A stretch of 5,506 nt of DNA from an uncultured Slackia sp. (GTDB taxonomy: Bacteria > Actinomycetota > Coriobacteriia > Coriobacteriales > Eggerthellaceae): positions 1-5,506 of the forward strand of contig CAKUEV010000134.1 of the NCBI GenBank assembly GCA_934646845.1, written 5' to 3'. Positions 1 through 5,494 of this stretch are shown here, piece by piece (position 1 is the first letter of the stretch; each line of letters begins with the position of its first letter). Under the pieces are notes generated by a model that had not been told where the DNA came from, searched no databases, and saw only the letters and a program-made list of their open reading frames with translations. Both the position numbers and the translations under genes were made by a program.

Positions 1-1751
1 GTCGTATTTTCGATACGCAGGGCATCGTGATGGTCGACAACAAAACACGTCCCGCCGTGCTGGCCGACGCCGATGTGGCCGACGATCGCACGACGCTTTT
101 GCGCCTGTCCGCCTTGCTTGGCTTGCCTTATGCCGTTGTGCGCCAGCGCATCAAAGATACGTCGGGAGGCGCCCAGGCGCAGCGCGAGGTGTCGTCGTCG
201 CCTCGAAGCCGTGACGTGGCGTTCATCGCCGAGCATCCCGATGCATTCCCTGGCGTCGATGTGCAGGAGCGCACGCATCGCGTATACCCGTACAAGGCCC
301 TTGCGAGCCAGGTGCTTGGCTACGTGGGCACGGTTTCCGATAGCGTTTTGAACAACCCGCCCGCAGGCACCGATTACGAAAGCGGCGACGAGGTCGGCCA
401 ATCTGGCGTCGAATCGGTATACGACGGCTACCTTTCTGGCGCGCACGGCGAACGCGTGGTCGTGACCGATGCCGATGGCGTGGTGCATGAGGTGAAAAGC
501 GAAACGCCTGCCAGCCAGGGTAACGACGTGTATCTCACGATTTCTGCGCGCGTGCAATCGATCGCCGAGCAGAAGCTCAAAGAGCTTATCGCACCGAACG
601 GCGTTATCGGCGGTGGCACGGGCACGGCGGGCGCGGTCGTCGCCATGGAAGTCGACACCGGCAATGTGATTTGCATGGCCAATTTCCCCACGTTCGACCC
701 CACGAATTTCGTTGGGGGCGTCTCGCAGGAGAATTGGGACCGCTATAACGATTCGGGCAGCTCGTATGCACCCCTTATGAACCGCTGCATCGCGGGCCAG
801 TACCCGGCTGCGTCGACGTTCAAGGCGTTCACGGGCCTCGCAGCGCTCAATTACGGCTTCGCTACTTCTTCGACTTCGTGGAATTGCTCGGGCACATGGA
901 CGGGCTTCGGCGAGGCGTATGCCCAGAAATGCTGGCTTACTACGGGCCATGGCGCGATTGACCTTCGACACGGCATTGTGGTGTCGTGCGACGTTGTGTT
1001 CTACGAAATCGCGAAGAACTTCTATGACGCGAGCTCCAAAATCGGCGATGACGCCATGCAGAACTACATCAAGGAATTCGGCTTAGGCTCGAAGACGGGC
1101 ATTGAGCTTCCCGACGAGGCACAGGGCGTTATTCCGACGCCCGAATGGAAGAAGGAATACTTCCGCAATGCGCCCGAGGAAGGCCAGTGGCAGCCGGGCG
1201 ATATGACGAACATGGTGATTGGCCAGGGCAACGTGCTCGTGACGCCTCTGCAGATGGCCGTGGGCTACGCCGGCATCGCCACGGGCACTCTTCCCGTGCC
1301 GAATTTGTTGAAGGAAGTGCGCAACTCTTCGGGCGAGACGGTGGTTTCGCGCGAGCCCAAGAAGGGCACGATGCCCGATGTCGAGAAGGCGCATCTCGAT
1401 GTTATGCGCGACGCGCTTCGCGGCGTGGCCGAAGAGGATGGCGGTCTTCCCGCTATGCTCAAGCAATACGATTACCAATGCGCTTGTAAAACGGGTACGG
1501 GCGAATGGGCCGACCACGACGGCTATGCGTGGTTTGCGATGTATGCGCCTTATGACAACCCTAAATATGTTGTGACCTGCGTTATTACTGAAGGCGGCGC
1601 CGGTGCCGACGCTGCGGCGCCTATTGCCGCGGCCGTCATGGATGGCTGTATCAAGCTTGGCGAGGGCACAATTTCGGGCGATCCCGCCGTTATTGAAGAA
1701 GTGACCGAGATTATCGAATACGCCGGTACGGGCGCTGGACGGGTGGACTAA
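1..1751 (+). CDS. mrdA: Penicillin-binding protein 2 (elongation-class transpeptidase), 5'-truncated by window edge
   Basis: Class B penicillin-binding protein, a periplasmic D,D-transpeptidase that cross-links peptidoglycan made by its SEDS partner during lateral growth. The frame is open to the window edge (first full codon at 3) and begins RIFDTQG, the usual R-x-I-x-D-x-x-G of the pedestal domain, so the GTG at 27 is not the true start; the membrane anchor and first residues are missing. Counting from codon 27: a dimerisation/pedestal region with GQSGVESVYDGYL near 125, the catalytic STFK at 263-266 (nt 813-824), the second motif SCD at 320-322 (nt 984-992), and KTGTGE at 488 (nt 1488). 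SCD in place of SxN and the C-x2-W...KCW..GHG segment are typical of PBP2 rather than FtsI. Residues C287, C302, H308 and C321 form a possible zinc site. STFK is preceded by PAA instead of the common PPG. The TAA stop directly abuts the rodA start, which supports PBP2. Confidence 0.94.
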   Translation, partial: RIFDTQGIVMVDNKTRPAVLADADVADDRTTLLRLSALLGLPYAVVRQRIKDTSGGAQAQREVSSSPRSRDVAFIAEHPDAFPGVDVQERTHRVYPYKALASQVLGYVGTVSDSVLNNPPAGTDYESGDEVGQSGVESVYDGYLSGAHGERVVVTDADGVVHEVKSETPASQGNDVYLTISARVQSIAEQKLKELIAPNGVIGGGTGTAGAVVAMEVDTGNVICMANFPTFDPTNFVGGVSQENWDRYNDSGSSYAPLMNRCIAGQYPAASTFKAFTGLAALNYGFATSSTSWNCSGTWTGFGEAYAQKCWLTTGHGAIDLRHGIVVSCDVVFYEIAKNFYDASSKIGDDAMQNYIKEFGLGSKTGIELPDEAQGVIPTPEWKKEYFRNAPEEGQWQPGDMTNMVIGQGNVLVTPLQMAVGYAGIATGTLPVPNLLKEVRNSSGETVVSREPKKGTMPDVEKAHLDVMRDALRGVAEEDGGLPAMLKQYDYQCACKTGTGEWADHDGYAWFAMYAPYDNPKYVVTCVITEGGAGADAAAPIAAAVMDGCIKLGEGTISGDPAVIEEVTEIIEYAGTGAGRVD

Positions 1752-2951
1752 ATGGCTGGTTTCAACGAAATTGACCGTGTGCGTACGCCGAAGGGGCAAT
1801 ACGTCAGCTCATCGCCGCTGGGCGGCTCTGGTCGACCGAAACGCGCCATTGACGCCGTGCCCGTTCCTTTGGTGCTCGTGGTTGCGGCGCTTTTGGGCTA
1901 CGGCCTGCTCGTGGTGTGGTCAGCGATTCAAGCGAACGACAATTATTCGTTCTCGCGTCAGCTTATGGGCGTGGCAATGGGCGTTGTCGCAATGCTCGCG
2001 TTCTATTCCTTCGATTACCGGCGCTTGGCGAACTACACGACGCTTTTGCTTATTGTGAACGTGGTGCTCATTTTGTCGCCGCATTTGCCTGTCATTGGCG
2101 TTGAGAGCAAAGGCGCGCAAAGCTGGGTAAAAATCGGCATTCAGCTGCAGCCGGGCGAATTCGCGAAAATCACGGTGATTCTGCTCGATGCGGCTGTTAT
2201 GGCGAAGTTCGGCGGCAGGCTTGATGATCCGCGGGAGTTCGTCAAAGCGCTCGCCTATATCGCGATTCCGTTTTTGTGCATCATGACACAGCCTGACTTG
2301 GGCACGGGTTTGGTGTATTTGGTCATTGGCGCCGTGACGCTCGTTATGGGTGGTGCGCGCTGGAAGTACCTGCTCATATTGCTCGGCGTATTTGTGGGGC
2401 TCATTGTGGCGGTGTTCGCTGTTGACGAGGTGCTGAAGAACGCGACGGGCGATTATGTTCTGCTGAAACAATACCAGCGTAACCGCCTGCTCGTGTTCTT
2501 GGATCCGAGCGCCGACGTGACGGGCACGGGCTTCAACCTTAACCAGGCCATGATTGCCATTGGCTCGGGCGGTCTTTTCGGAAAGGGCTTGCTTAACGGC
2601 TCTCAGTCGAGCTTGGGCTTCGTTCCTGAATCGGCGACCGACTTCATTTTCTGCGTGCTTGCTGAGCAGTTCGGCTTCATGGGAGCCATGGTGCTGCTTG
2701 TGCTGTATTTGGCGCTTATTCTGCTGGCTATTCGCATCGCGCGCGAGTCGAGCGATTTGTTCGGAACGCTTATTGTTATGGGCATCGTGGGTATGTGGCT
2801 GTTCCAAATTCTCGAGAATATCGGCATGGACATTGGCCTTATGCCCATCACGGGCATTCCTCTGCCGTTTATGAGCTATGGTTCGTCGTTCATGATGGTG
2901 AACTTCGCGCTGCTCGGGCTTATTGGCAGCGTGTATGCTCATAAGGGATAG
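1752..2951 (+). CDS. rodA: RodA-type SEDS peptidoglycan glycosyltransferase
   Basis: Integral membrane SEDS-family glycosyltransferase that polymerises lipid II into glycan strands in the elongation complex, working with the PBP2 encoded just upstream. The protein is 399 residues, normal for RodA/FtsW. It has a roughly 35-residue polar N-terminal tail and then about ten hydrophobic segments from residue 36 onward. Family signatures visible are AQSWVKIG (W125), QPGEFAKI at 133-140, QPDLGTG at 180-186, KQYQRNRLLVFLDP at 239-252, GSGGLFGKG at 271-279, PESATDFIF at 292-300 with D297 at the position of the catalytic aspartate, and PFMSYGSS near the C-terminus. The family normally has QPSE where this protein has QPGE. 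The ATG follows the mrdA TAA with no gap, and GGGTGGA at 1741-1747 serves as ribosome binding site. RodA rather than FtsW is inferred from the PBP2 partner. Confidence 0.94.
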   Translation: MAGFNEIDRVRTPKGQYVSSSPLGGSGRPKRAIDAVPVPLVLVVAALLGYGLLVVWSAIQANDNYSFSRQLMGVAMGVVAMLAFYSFDYRRLANYTTLLLIVNVVLILSPHLPVIGVESKGAQSWVKIGIQLQPGEFAKITVILLDAAVMAKFGGRLDDPREFVKALAYIAIPFLCIMTQPDLGTGLVYLVIGAVTLVMGGARWKYLLILLGVFVGLIVAVFAVDEVLKNATGDYVLLKQYQRNRLLVFLDPSADVTGTGFNLNQAMIAIGSGGLFGKGLLNGSQSSLGFVPESATDFIFCVLAEQFGFMGAMVLLVLYLALILLAIRIARESSDLFGTLIVMGIVGMWLFQILENIGMDIGLMPITGIPLPFMSYGSSFMMVNFALLGLIGSVYAHKG

Positions 2952-2961
2952 GGTAGAATTC

Positions 2962-2995
2962 GAGATGCGACAGGGATGTCGCATCTCTTCTTTTT
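2962..2995 (+). terminator. Rho-independent terminator of the mrdA-rodA operon
   Basis: A perfect 10-bp stem, GAGATGCGAC at 2962-2971 with GTCGCATCTC at 2978-2987, encloses a 6-nt loop (AGGGAT) and is followed by TTCTTTTT at 2988-2995. It starts 10 bases after the rodA stop. The T tract is on the + strand side only, so it acts mainly on the cell-wall operon. It separates that operon from the nrfD-like gene, whose ATG lies only 14 bases beyond. Confidence 0.9.
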
Positions 2996-3009
2996 GCTGA
3001 GGTGGACTT

Positions 3010-3984
3010 ATGTTCAGCGATTTTGCAGTGTGGTATTTATTTTTTGCTGGAACTGCGGCTGGGTCGTTCGTGATTGCTGCGGCTCTTGATTATTTTGGGA
3101 ACTCTTTCGCGAACATGCGCTTCGTTTCCCTTGCATCCCGCGTGGGCTTTTGTGGTGCGCCAGTGCTGTTGGGCATTGCTGCGCTCATGTTGTTCCTCGA
3201 TTTAGGAAATCCTGCTGCGATTGTCTTTACGTTCTTGAATCCGGTTCGTTCGCTTGTTTCGATCGGCGCATGGCTTATCGCTCTTGCGCTTGCCGTTTTT
3301 TCAATGGCTGCCGCGTTGCTGCTTTTGCGGGTTCGTTGTCATTGCTTTCGCCTTCTTGAATTCATCGGTTCCATAATTGCCGTGGGTCTCATGTGCTATA
3401 CGGGCGTTTTGCTCGCCTCTATGAATTCCGTTGATTTTTGGAATACGCCGCTGCTCGTGGCGTTGTTCGTTTTTTCAGCTTTGAGCTGTGGATGCGGTTT
3501 TCTTTCCGCGGTGGCTTTCTGTATCCAGGGAAGCACTCGTGGTTTCTCTTGCCTGCGTTGGGTGGGGGTGGTCCTGTGCGTAATTGAGGCGGTTTCGCTC
3601 GTTGCCTTGCTGGTCGGGCGTTGGCTGTATAGTGAAGCTTCGCGTCAGTCGTGCTCCATGCTGCTGTTTGGAGAATGGGCGGACGTTTTTTGGGTTGGCC
3701 TTGTGCTATGCGGCATCGTCGTCCCTCTTGTGCTTGCATGTTTCGAGCGACATGGTTTTGCGCCCGCTCTTCGATTGGTGGATGGGTGCTCGGTGCTCGT
3801 AGGCGGTGCGTGCCTTCGATTTTGTATCATCGGCGTGGCTCTTTATTCTGCTCCATGTTTTGTTGTGTCATGTAATAGTTCAATATGCAATTATGCTCGC
3901 GTTGTAAGCGAAAATTCGATCGGGGTGGGTCATGAATCCCGCAGTGAAAACAAATACGGCACCTTCGTCAACCATGGTAGATAA
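3010..3984 (+). CDS. NrfD/PsrC-like integral membrane subunit (putative quinone-interacting anchor)
   Basis: NrfD-family proteins are eight-helix membrane subunits of molybdopterin or cytochrome oxidoreductases (polysulfide, nitrite, thiosulfate reductases) that exchange electrons with the quinone pool. The signatures are WYLFFAGTAAGSF in helix 1 (8-20), LFLDLGNPAA at 61-70, the SxGAW motif at 84-88, YTGVLLASMNSVDFWNTP at 130-147, SALSCGCG at 156-163 and GGACLRF at 265-271. I count eight hydrophobic segments, roughly 4-28, 44-65, 80-106, 115-137, 146-171, 183-205, 225-245 and 255-282. GAGG at 2999-3002 precedes the ATG. Residues after about 283 form a polar tail unlike the family's usual ending, and they run through the control region and first 53 bases of the GntR gene. 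The protein is rich in cysteine (18 of 324). No iron-sulfur or catalytic partner is in the window, so its complex is unknown. The family assignment is firm; the substrate cannot be given. Confidence 0.86.
   Translation: MFSDFAVWYLFFAGTAAGSFVIAAALDYFGNSFANMRFVSLASRVGFCGAPVLLGIAALMLFLDLGNPAAIVFTFLNPVRSLVSIGAWLIALALAVFSMAAALLLLRVRCHCFRLLEFIGSIIAVGLMCYTGVLLASMNSVDFWNTPLLVALFVFSALSCGCGFLSAVAFCIQGSTRGFSCLRWVGVVLCVIEAVSLVALLVGRWLYSEASRQSCSMLLFGEWADVFWVGLVLCGIVVPLVLACFERHGFAPALRLVDGCSVLVGGACLRFCIIGVALYSAPCFVVSCNSSICNYARVVSENSIGVGHESRSENKYGTFVNHGR
3876..3897 (+). promoter_or_regulatory. Candidate GntR half-operator and -10 region upstream of the gntR gene
   Basis: TAGTTCAAT at 3876-3884 is identical to one arm of the 18-bp palindrome found before the next transcription unit at 5338-5355. 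It lies 47 bases before the gntR ATG, and the opposite arm is degenerate here. TATGCT at 3892-3897 could be a -10 box giving a short leader, with the half-site between the -35 and -10 positions, but no good -35 is visible. The site lies inside the C-terminal tail codons of the nrfD-like gene. Autoregulation is common for YtrA-type repressors; applying it here is inference. Confidence 0.4.
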
Positions 3985-4369
3985 AAACCTCATTACGCTC
4001 GATGAGAATAGCGGTGTTCCCATTTGGATGCAGTTACGAAATCGTTTGGTGTATTTGGTCGTGTCGGGAACTGTGGCACCCGGTTCCAAATTGCCCACTG
4101 TGCGCGATCTATCCTCGTTCCTTAGCGTAAATTACAACACGGTTAGCAAGGTTTATCGCGACATCGAAAAAGACGGGTACGTCATAACGCGGCGCGGCAA
4201 GGGAACGTTTGTGGCGGAGGTCAATTCTGAAGGATTTGAAGCTGCCGATGCGAAAGCTGCGATCGATTTGCTCGTCGATACTTTTCTAGAGCAGGCGAAA
4301 GAGCTCGGTCTTTCTGAGTCCGACGCTGCGGCGGCGGTTGCGAATCGCGCAGGAGGAATGTTCGTATGA
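3932..4369 (+). CDS. GntR-family transcriptional regulator, YtrA subfamily
   Basis: A small DNA-binding repressor of 145 residues. Residues 29-96 form a classic GntR winged helix: VPIWMQLRNRL, VAPGSKLPTVRDLSSFLSVNYNTV (recognition helix region 58-74) and the wing DGYVITRRGKGTFVAEV. Only about 45 residues follow, including LLVDTFLEQAKELGLSESDAAAAV, which is the short two-helix dimerisation tail of the YtrA subfamily rather than a FadR or HutC ligand domain. YtrA-type regulators usually bind their own promoter and control adjacent membrane-protein genes. The start at 3932 is chosen because GGGGTGGG lies at 3922-3929; an in-frame ATG at 3974 would give a more family-like N-terminus but lacks a ribosome binding site. 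The start overlaps the nrfD-like frame by 53 bases, and the TGA overlaps the SPFH gene start. Candidate operators are at 3876 and 5331-5355. The effector is unknown. Confidence 0.92.
   Translation: MNPAVKTNTAPSSTMVDKNLITLDENSGVPIWMQLRNRLVYLVVSGTVAPGSKLPTVRDLSSFLSVNYNTVSKVYRDIEKDGYVITRRGKGTFVAEVNSEGFEAADAKAAIDLLVDTFLEQAKELGLSESDAAAAVANRAGGMFV
4351..4356 (+). promoter_or_regulatory. Ribosome binding site of the SPFH gene
   Basis: A perfect AGGAGG lies 9 bases before the ATG at 4366, inside the last codons of gntR. It fixes the SPFH start on the ATGA overlap rather than on a later internal methionine, and suggests the SPFH protein is translated strongly and independently of gntR. Confidence 0.8.
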
Positions 4370-5304
4370 AGCTTGGAAAGAATCATTGCGTAAATGATAG
4401 CGCCGCGTCTGAACAGGCGTTTACGAGCGCTTCTCATGAATCTCCGGATAATATCGTCTCCGAGAAAGATGCGTCGCGTGCTGGCGTCTATGGTTTTGCG
4501 ATTCTTATGTTTGCTCTCGGCTTCTGCGTTGTTTTCGCACTTACGCTGCCCGTCTTGTCGCCATACACCGTGCTTGCGTCGGCCATAGCCGGCTTTGCTC
4601 TTTCATCGACGTTTCGCGTAGCGACCCAATGGGAGCATGTGGCCCTTCTGCGCTTTGGCCGTTTTCGGAGAATTGCGCAGCCTGGTATTTATGTGGTGAT
4701 TCCTTTTGTTGACTCAGTTGCCATGCGCATAGATCAACGAGTCATTACGACGGCGTTCTATGCGGAGCAGGCGCTTACGAGTGATTTGGTGAGCGTCGAT
4801 GTTGATGCGATTCTGTTTTGGGCTGTATTTGACTCGGAAAAAGCCTGCCTCGAGGTTGCGAATTTCCCCCAAGCTGTGCGCAGAGCCGCGCAAACTGCCA
4901 TTCGCGACGCTATAGGTCAGGTGAGTCTGGCGGATCTGTCGCTGCGCCGTCGCCAACTCGATCACGAGTTGCAAGAATTCATGGCCGAGAAATGCGAGGA
5001 ATGGGGCATTAGCGTTATTTCGGTTGAGATTCGCAATATTAAGATTCCGAATGAGCTGCAAGATTCGCTTGCACGCGAGGCTCAGGCTGAGCGGGAGCGA
5101 GACGCTCGCATACTGCTTGCCGATGTTGAACGGGACATTTCGGAAATGTATGTTGATGCGGCGCGCACCTATAACCAGGAGCCTGGCGCCATGCAGCTTC
5201 GTGCGATGAATCTATCCTACGAAAGCGCTCGCGATGGCAAAGGTGTGCTCATTGCGCCGAGCAGCCTGGCTGATGGCTTTGTTGACGTGGCGACCTCGAA
5301 ATAA
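4366..5304 (+). CDS. Slipin/stomatin-like SPFH (band 7) membrane protein
   Basis: SPFH proteins oligomerise on the cytoplasmic membrane, forming cage-like or microdomain scaffolds that organise or protect other membrane proteins. The 312-residue protein has a polar N-terminal extension (1-38), two adjacent hydrophobic segments (about 41-62 and 66-83) and then a complete band 7 domain: ATQWEHVALLRFGRFRRI, QPGIYVVIPFVDSVAMRIDQRV (105-126), TSDLVSVDVDAILFWAVFD (138-156), ANFPQAVRRAAQTAIRDAIG (165-184), WGISVISVEIRNIKIPNELQ (213-232), followed by the charged helical AREAQAERERDARI stretch. This order and spacing fit slipins rather than HflK/HflC or flotillin. The usual NfeD-type partner is absent from the window. 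The gene overlaps gntR by ATGA, so the two are co-transcribed and presumably controlled by that repressor. No protease motif is seen, and the client protein is unknown; the NrfD-like protein or the product encoded beyond the window are guesses. Confidence 0.92.
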   Translation: MKLGKNHCVNDSAASEQAFTSASHESPDNIVSEKDASRAGVYGFAILMFALGFCVVFALTLPVLSPYTVLASAIAGFALSSTFRVATQWEHVALLRFGRFRRIAQPGIYVVIPFVDSVAMRIDQRVITTAFYAEQALTSDLVSVDVDAILFWAVFDSEKACLEVANFPQAVRRAAQTAIRDAIGQVSLADLSLRRRQLDHELQEFMAEKCEEWGISVISVEIRNIKIPNELQDSLAREAQAERERDARILLADVERDISEMYVDAARTYNQEPGAMQLRAMNLSYESARDGKGVLIAPSSLADGFVDVATSK

Positions 5305-5330
5305 TGTAGCTATCCTCAAATAAAATAACT

Positions 5331-5355
5331 ATTGAACTATTGAACTAGTTCAATA
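5331..5355. promoter_or_regulatory. Palindromic operator with extra half-site, probable GntR/YtrA target
   Basis: TATTGAACTAGTTCAATA at 5338-5355 is a perfect 18-bp palindrome. ATTGAACT at 5331-5338 repeats its left arm in direct orientation exactly 8 bases upstream, giving three half-sites. The downstream arm TAGTTCAAT also occurs before gntR at 3876-3884. The site overlaps the -35 box of the promoter at 5340-5367, a position that fits repression. Assignment to the GntR protein encoded 1 kb upstream is inferred from the shared motif, the size of the palindrome and the gene context. Confidence 0.68.
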
Positions 5356-5367
5356 AAAGAGTATTAT
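5340..5367 (+). promoter_or_regulatory. Sigma70-type promoter for the gene starting at the window edge
   Basis: TTGAAC at 5340-5345 (-35, four of six consensus bases) and TATTAT at 5362-5367 (-10, five of six) are separated by 16 bases. An A/T-rich stretch precedes it (5317-5330). Transcription would start near 5374, leaving an untranslated leader of about 130 nt before the ATG at 5505. An alternative -10, TATATT at 5365-5370, would give a poorer 19-base spacing. The -35 box is embedded in the palindromic operator. Confidence 0.6.
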
Positions 5368-5371
5368 ATTG

Positions 5372-5396
5372 GGCATTAGGTTGGCCTGCCTTTTTT
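5372..5396 (+). terminator. Weak candidate terminator of the gntR-SPFH operon
   Basis: GGC (5372-5374) and AGG (5378-5380), interrupted by an ATT bulge, can pair with CCT (5385-5387) and GCC (5388-5390) around a TTGG loop, followed directly by six T at 5391-5396. The stem is short and bulged, so efficiency is doubtful. It would act on transcripts reading out of the SPFH gene; transcripts starting near 5374 would lack most of its 5' arm. Confidence 0.35.
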
Positions 5397-5410
5397 GATT
5401 CATGCAAGGG

Positions 5411-5482
5411 GGGAGCGCAATCCTAGGCCCAATTTCGTTTTGGTTGCAAACATGCGGAGTATGTGCCTAGGGTGGCGCTTTC
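5411..5482 (+). ncRNA. Structured 5' leader, three-way junction, class not recognised
   Basis: A long closing stem pairs 5411-5428 with 5465-5482: 14 Watson-Crick pairs, three G-U pairs and one A-G mismatch, including CCTAGGC with GCCTAGG and AGCGC with GCGCT. Between its arms sit two 4-bp hairpins: CCAA 5429-5432 with TTGG 5440-5443, and ACAT 5450-5453 with ATGT 5461-5464, each with a 7-nt loop. The joining segment TTGCAA is at 5444-5449. Both small stems abut the closing stem with no unpaired bases. The element lies inside the untranslated leader and ends 12 bases before the ribosome binding site. I see no conserved core of the purine, TPP, cobalamin, c-di-GMP, Moco, fluoride or glycine riboswitches. 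It could be a ligand-sensing leader, a protein-binding RNA, or a DNA-level inverted repeat. Confidence 0.45.
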
Positions 5483-5494
5483 GGGATTAATTCG

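Noticed and set aside
27..32. GTG at 27 or ATG at 30 as the true start of the PBP gene
   Set aside because: The frame is open to the window edge, encodes a conserved family motif before codon 27, and no ribosome binding site precedes these codons.
1083..1799. 238-residue open frame on the minus strand across the mrdA-rodA junction
   Set aside because: Arg/His-rich composition, no recognisable motif, no ribosome binding site case, and full overlap with conserved PBP2 transpeptidase codons.
1920..2984. 354-residue open frame on the minus strand opposite rodA
   Set aside because: Its translation is rich in His, Arg, Gln and Asn with no domain signature, and it runs exactly opposite the well-supported RodA frame; it is an antisense shadow of a hydrophobic gene.
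3974..3976. Alternative start of the GntR gene at the internal ATG
   Set aside because: It would give a more typical N-terminus and end most of the overlap with the nrfD-like gene, but no ribosome binding site is present, whereas GGGGTGGG precedes 3932. It remains possible.
5402..5470. 22-codon leader peptide (MQGGSAILG... ending TCGVCA) in the leader before the edge gene
   Set aside because: No ribosome binding site precedes its ATG, there is no run of one amino acid suggesting attenuation, and its codons overlap both arms of the strong closing stem.
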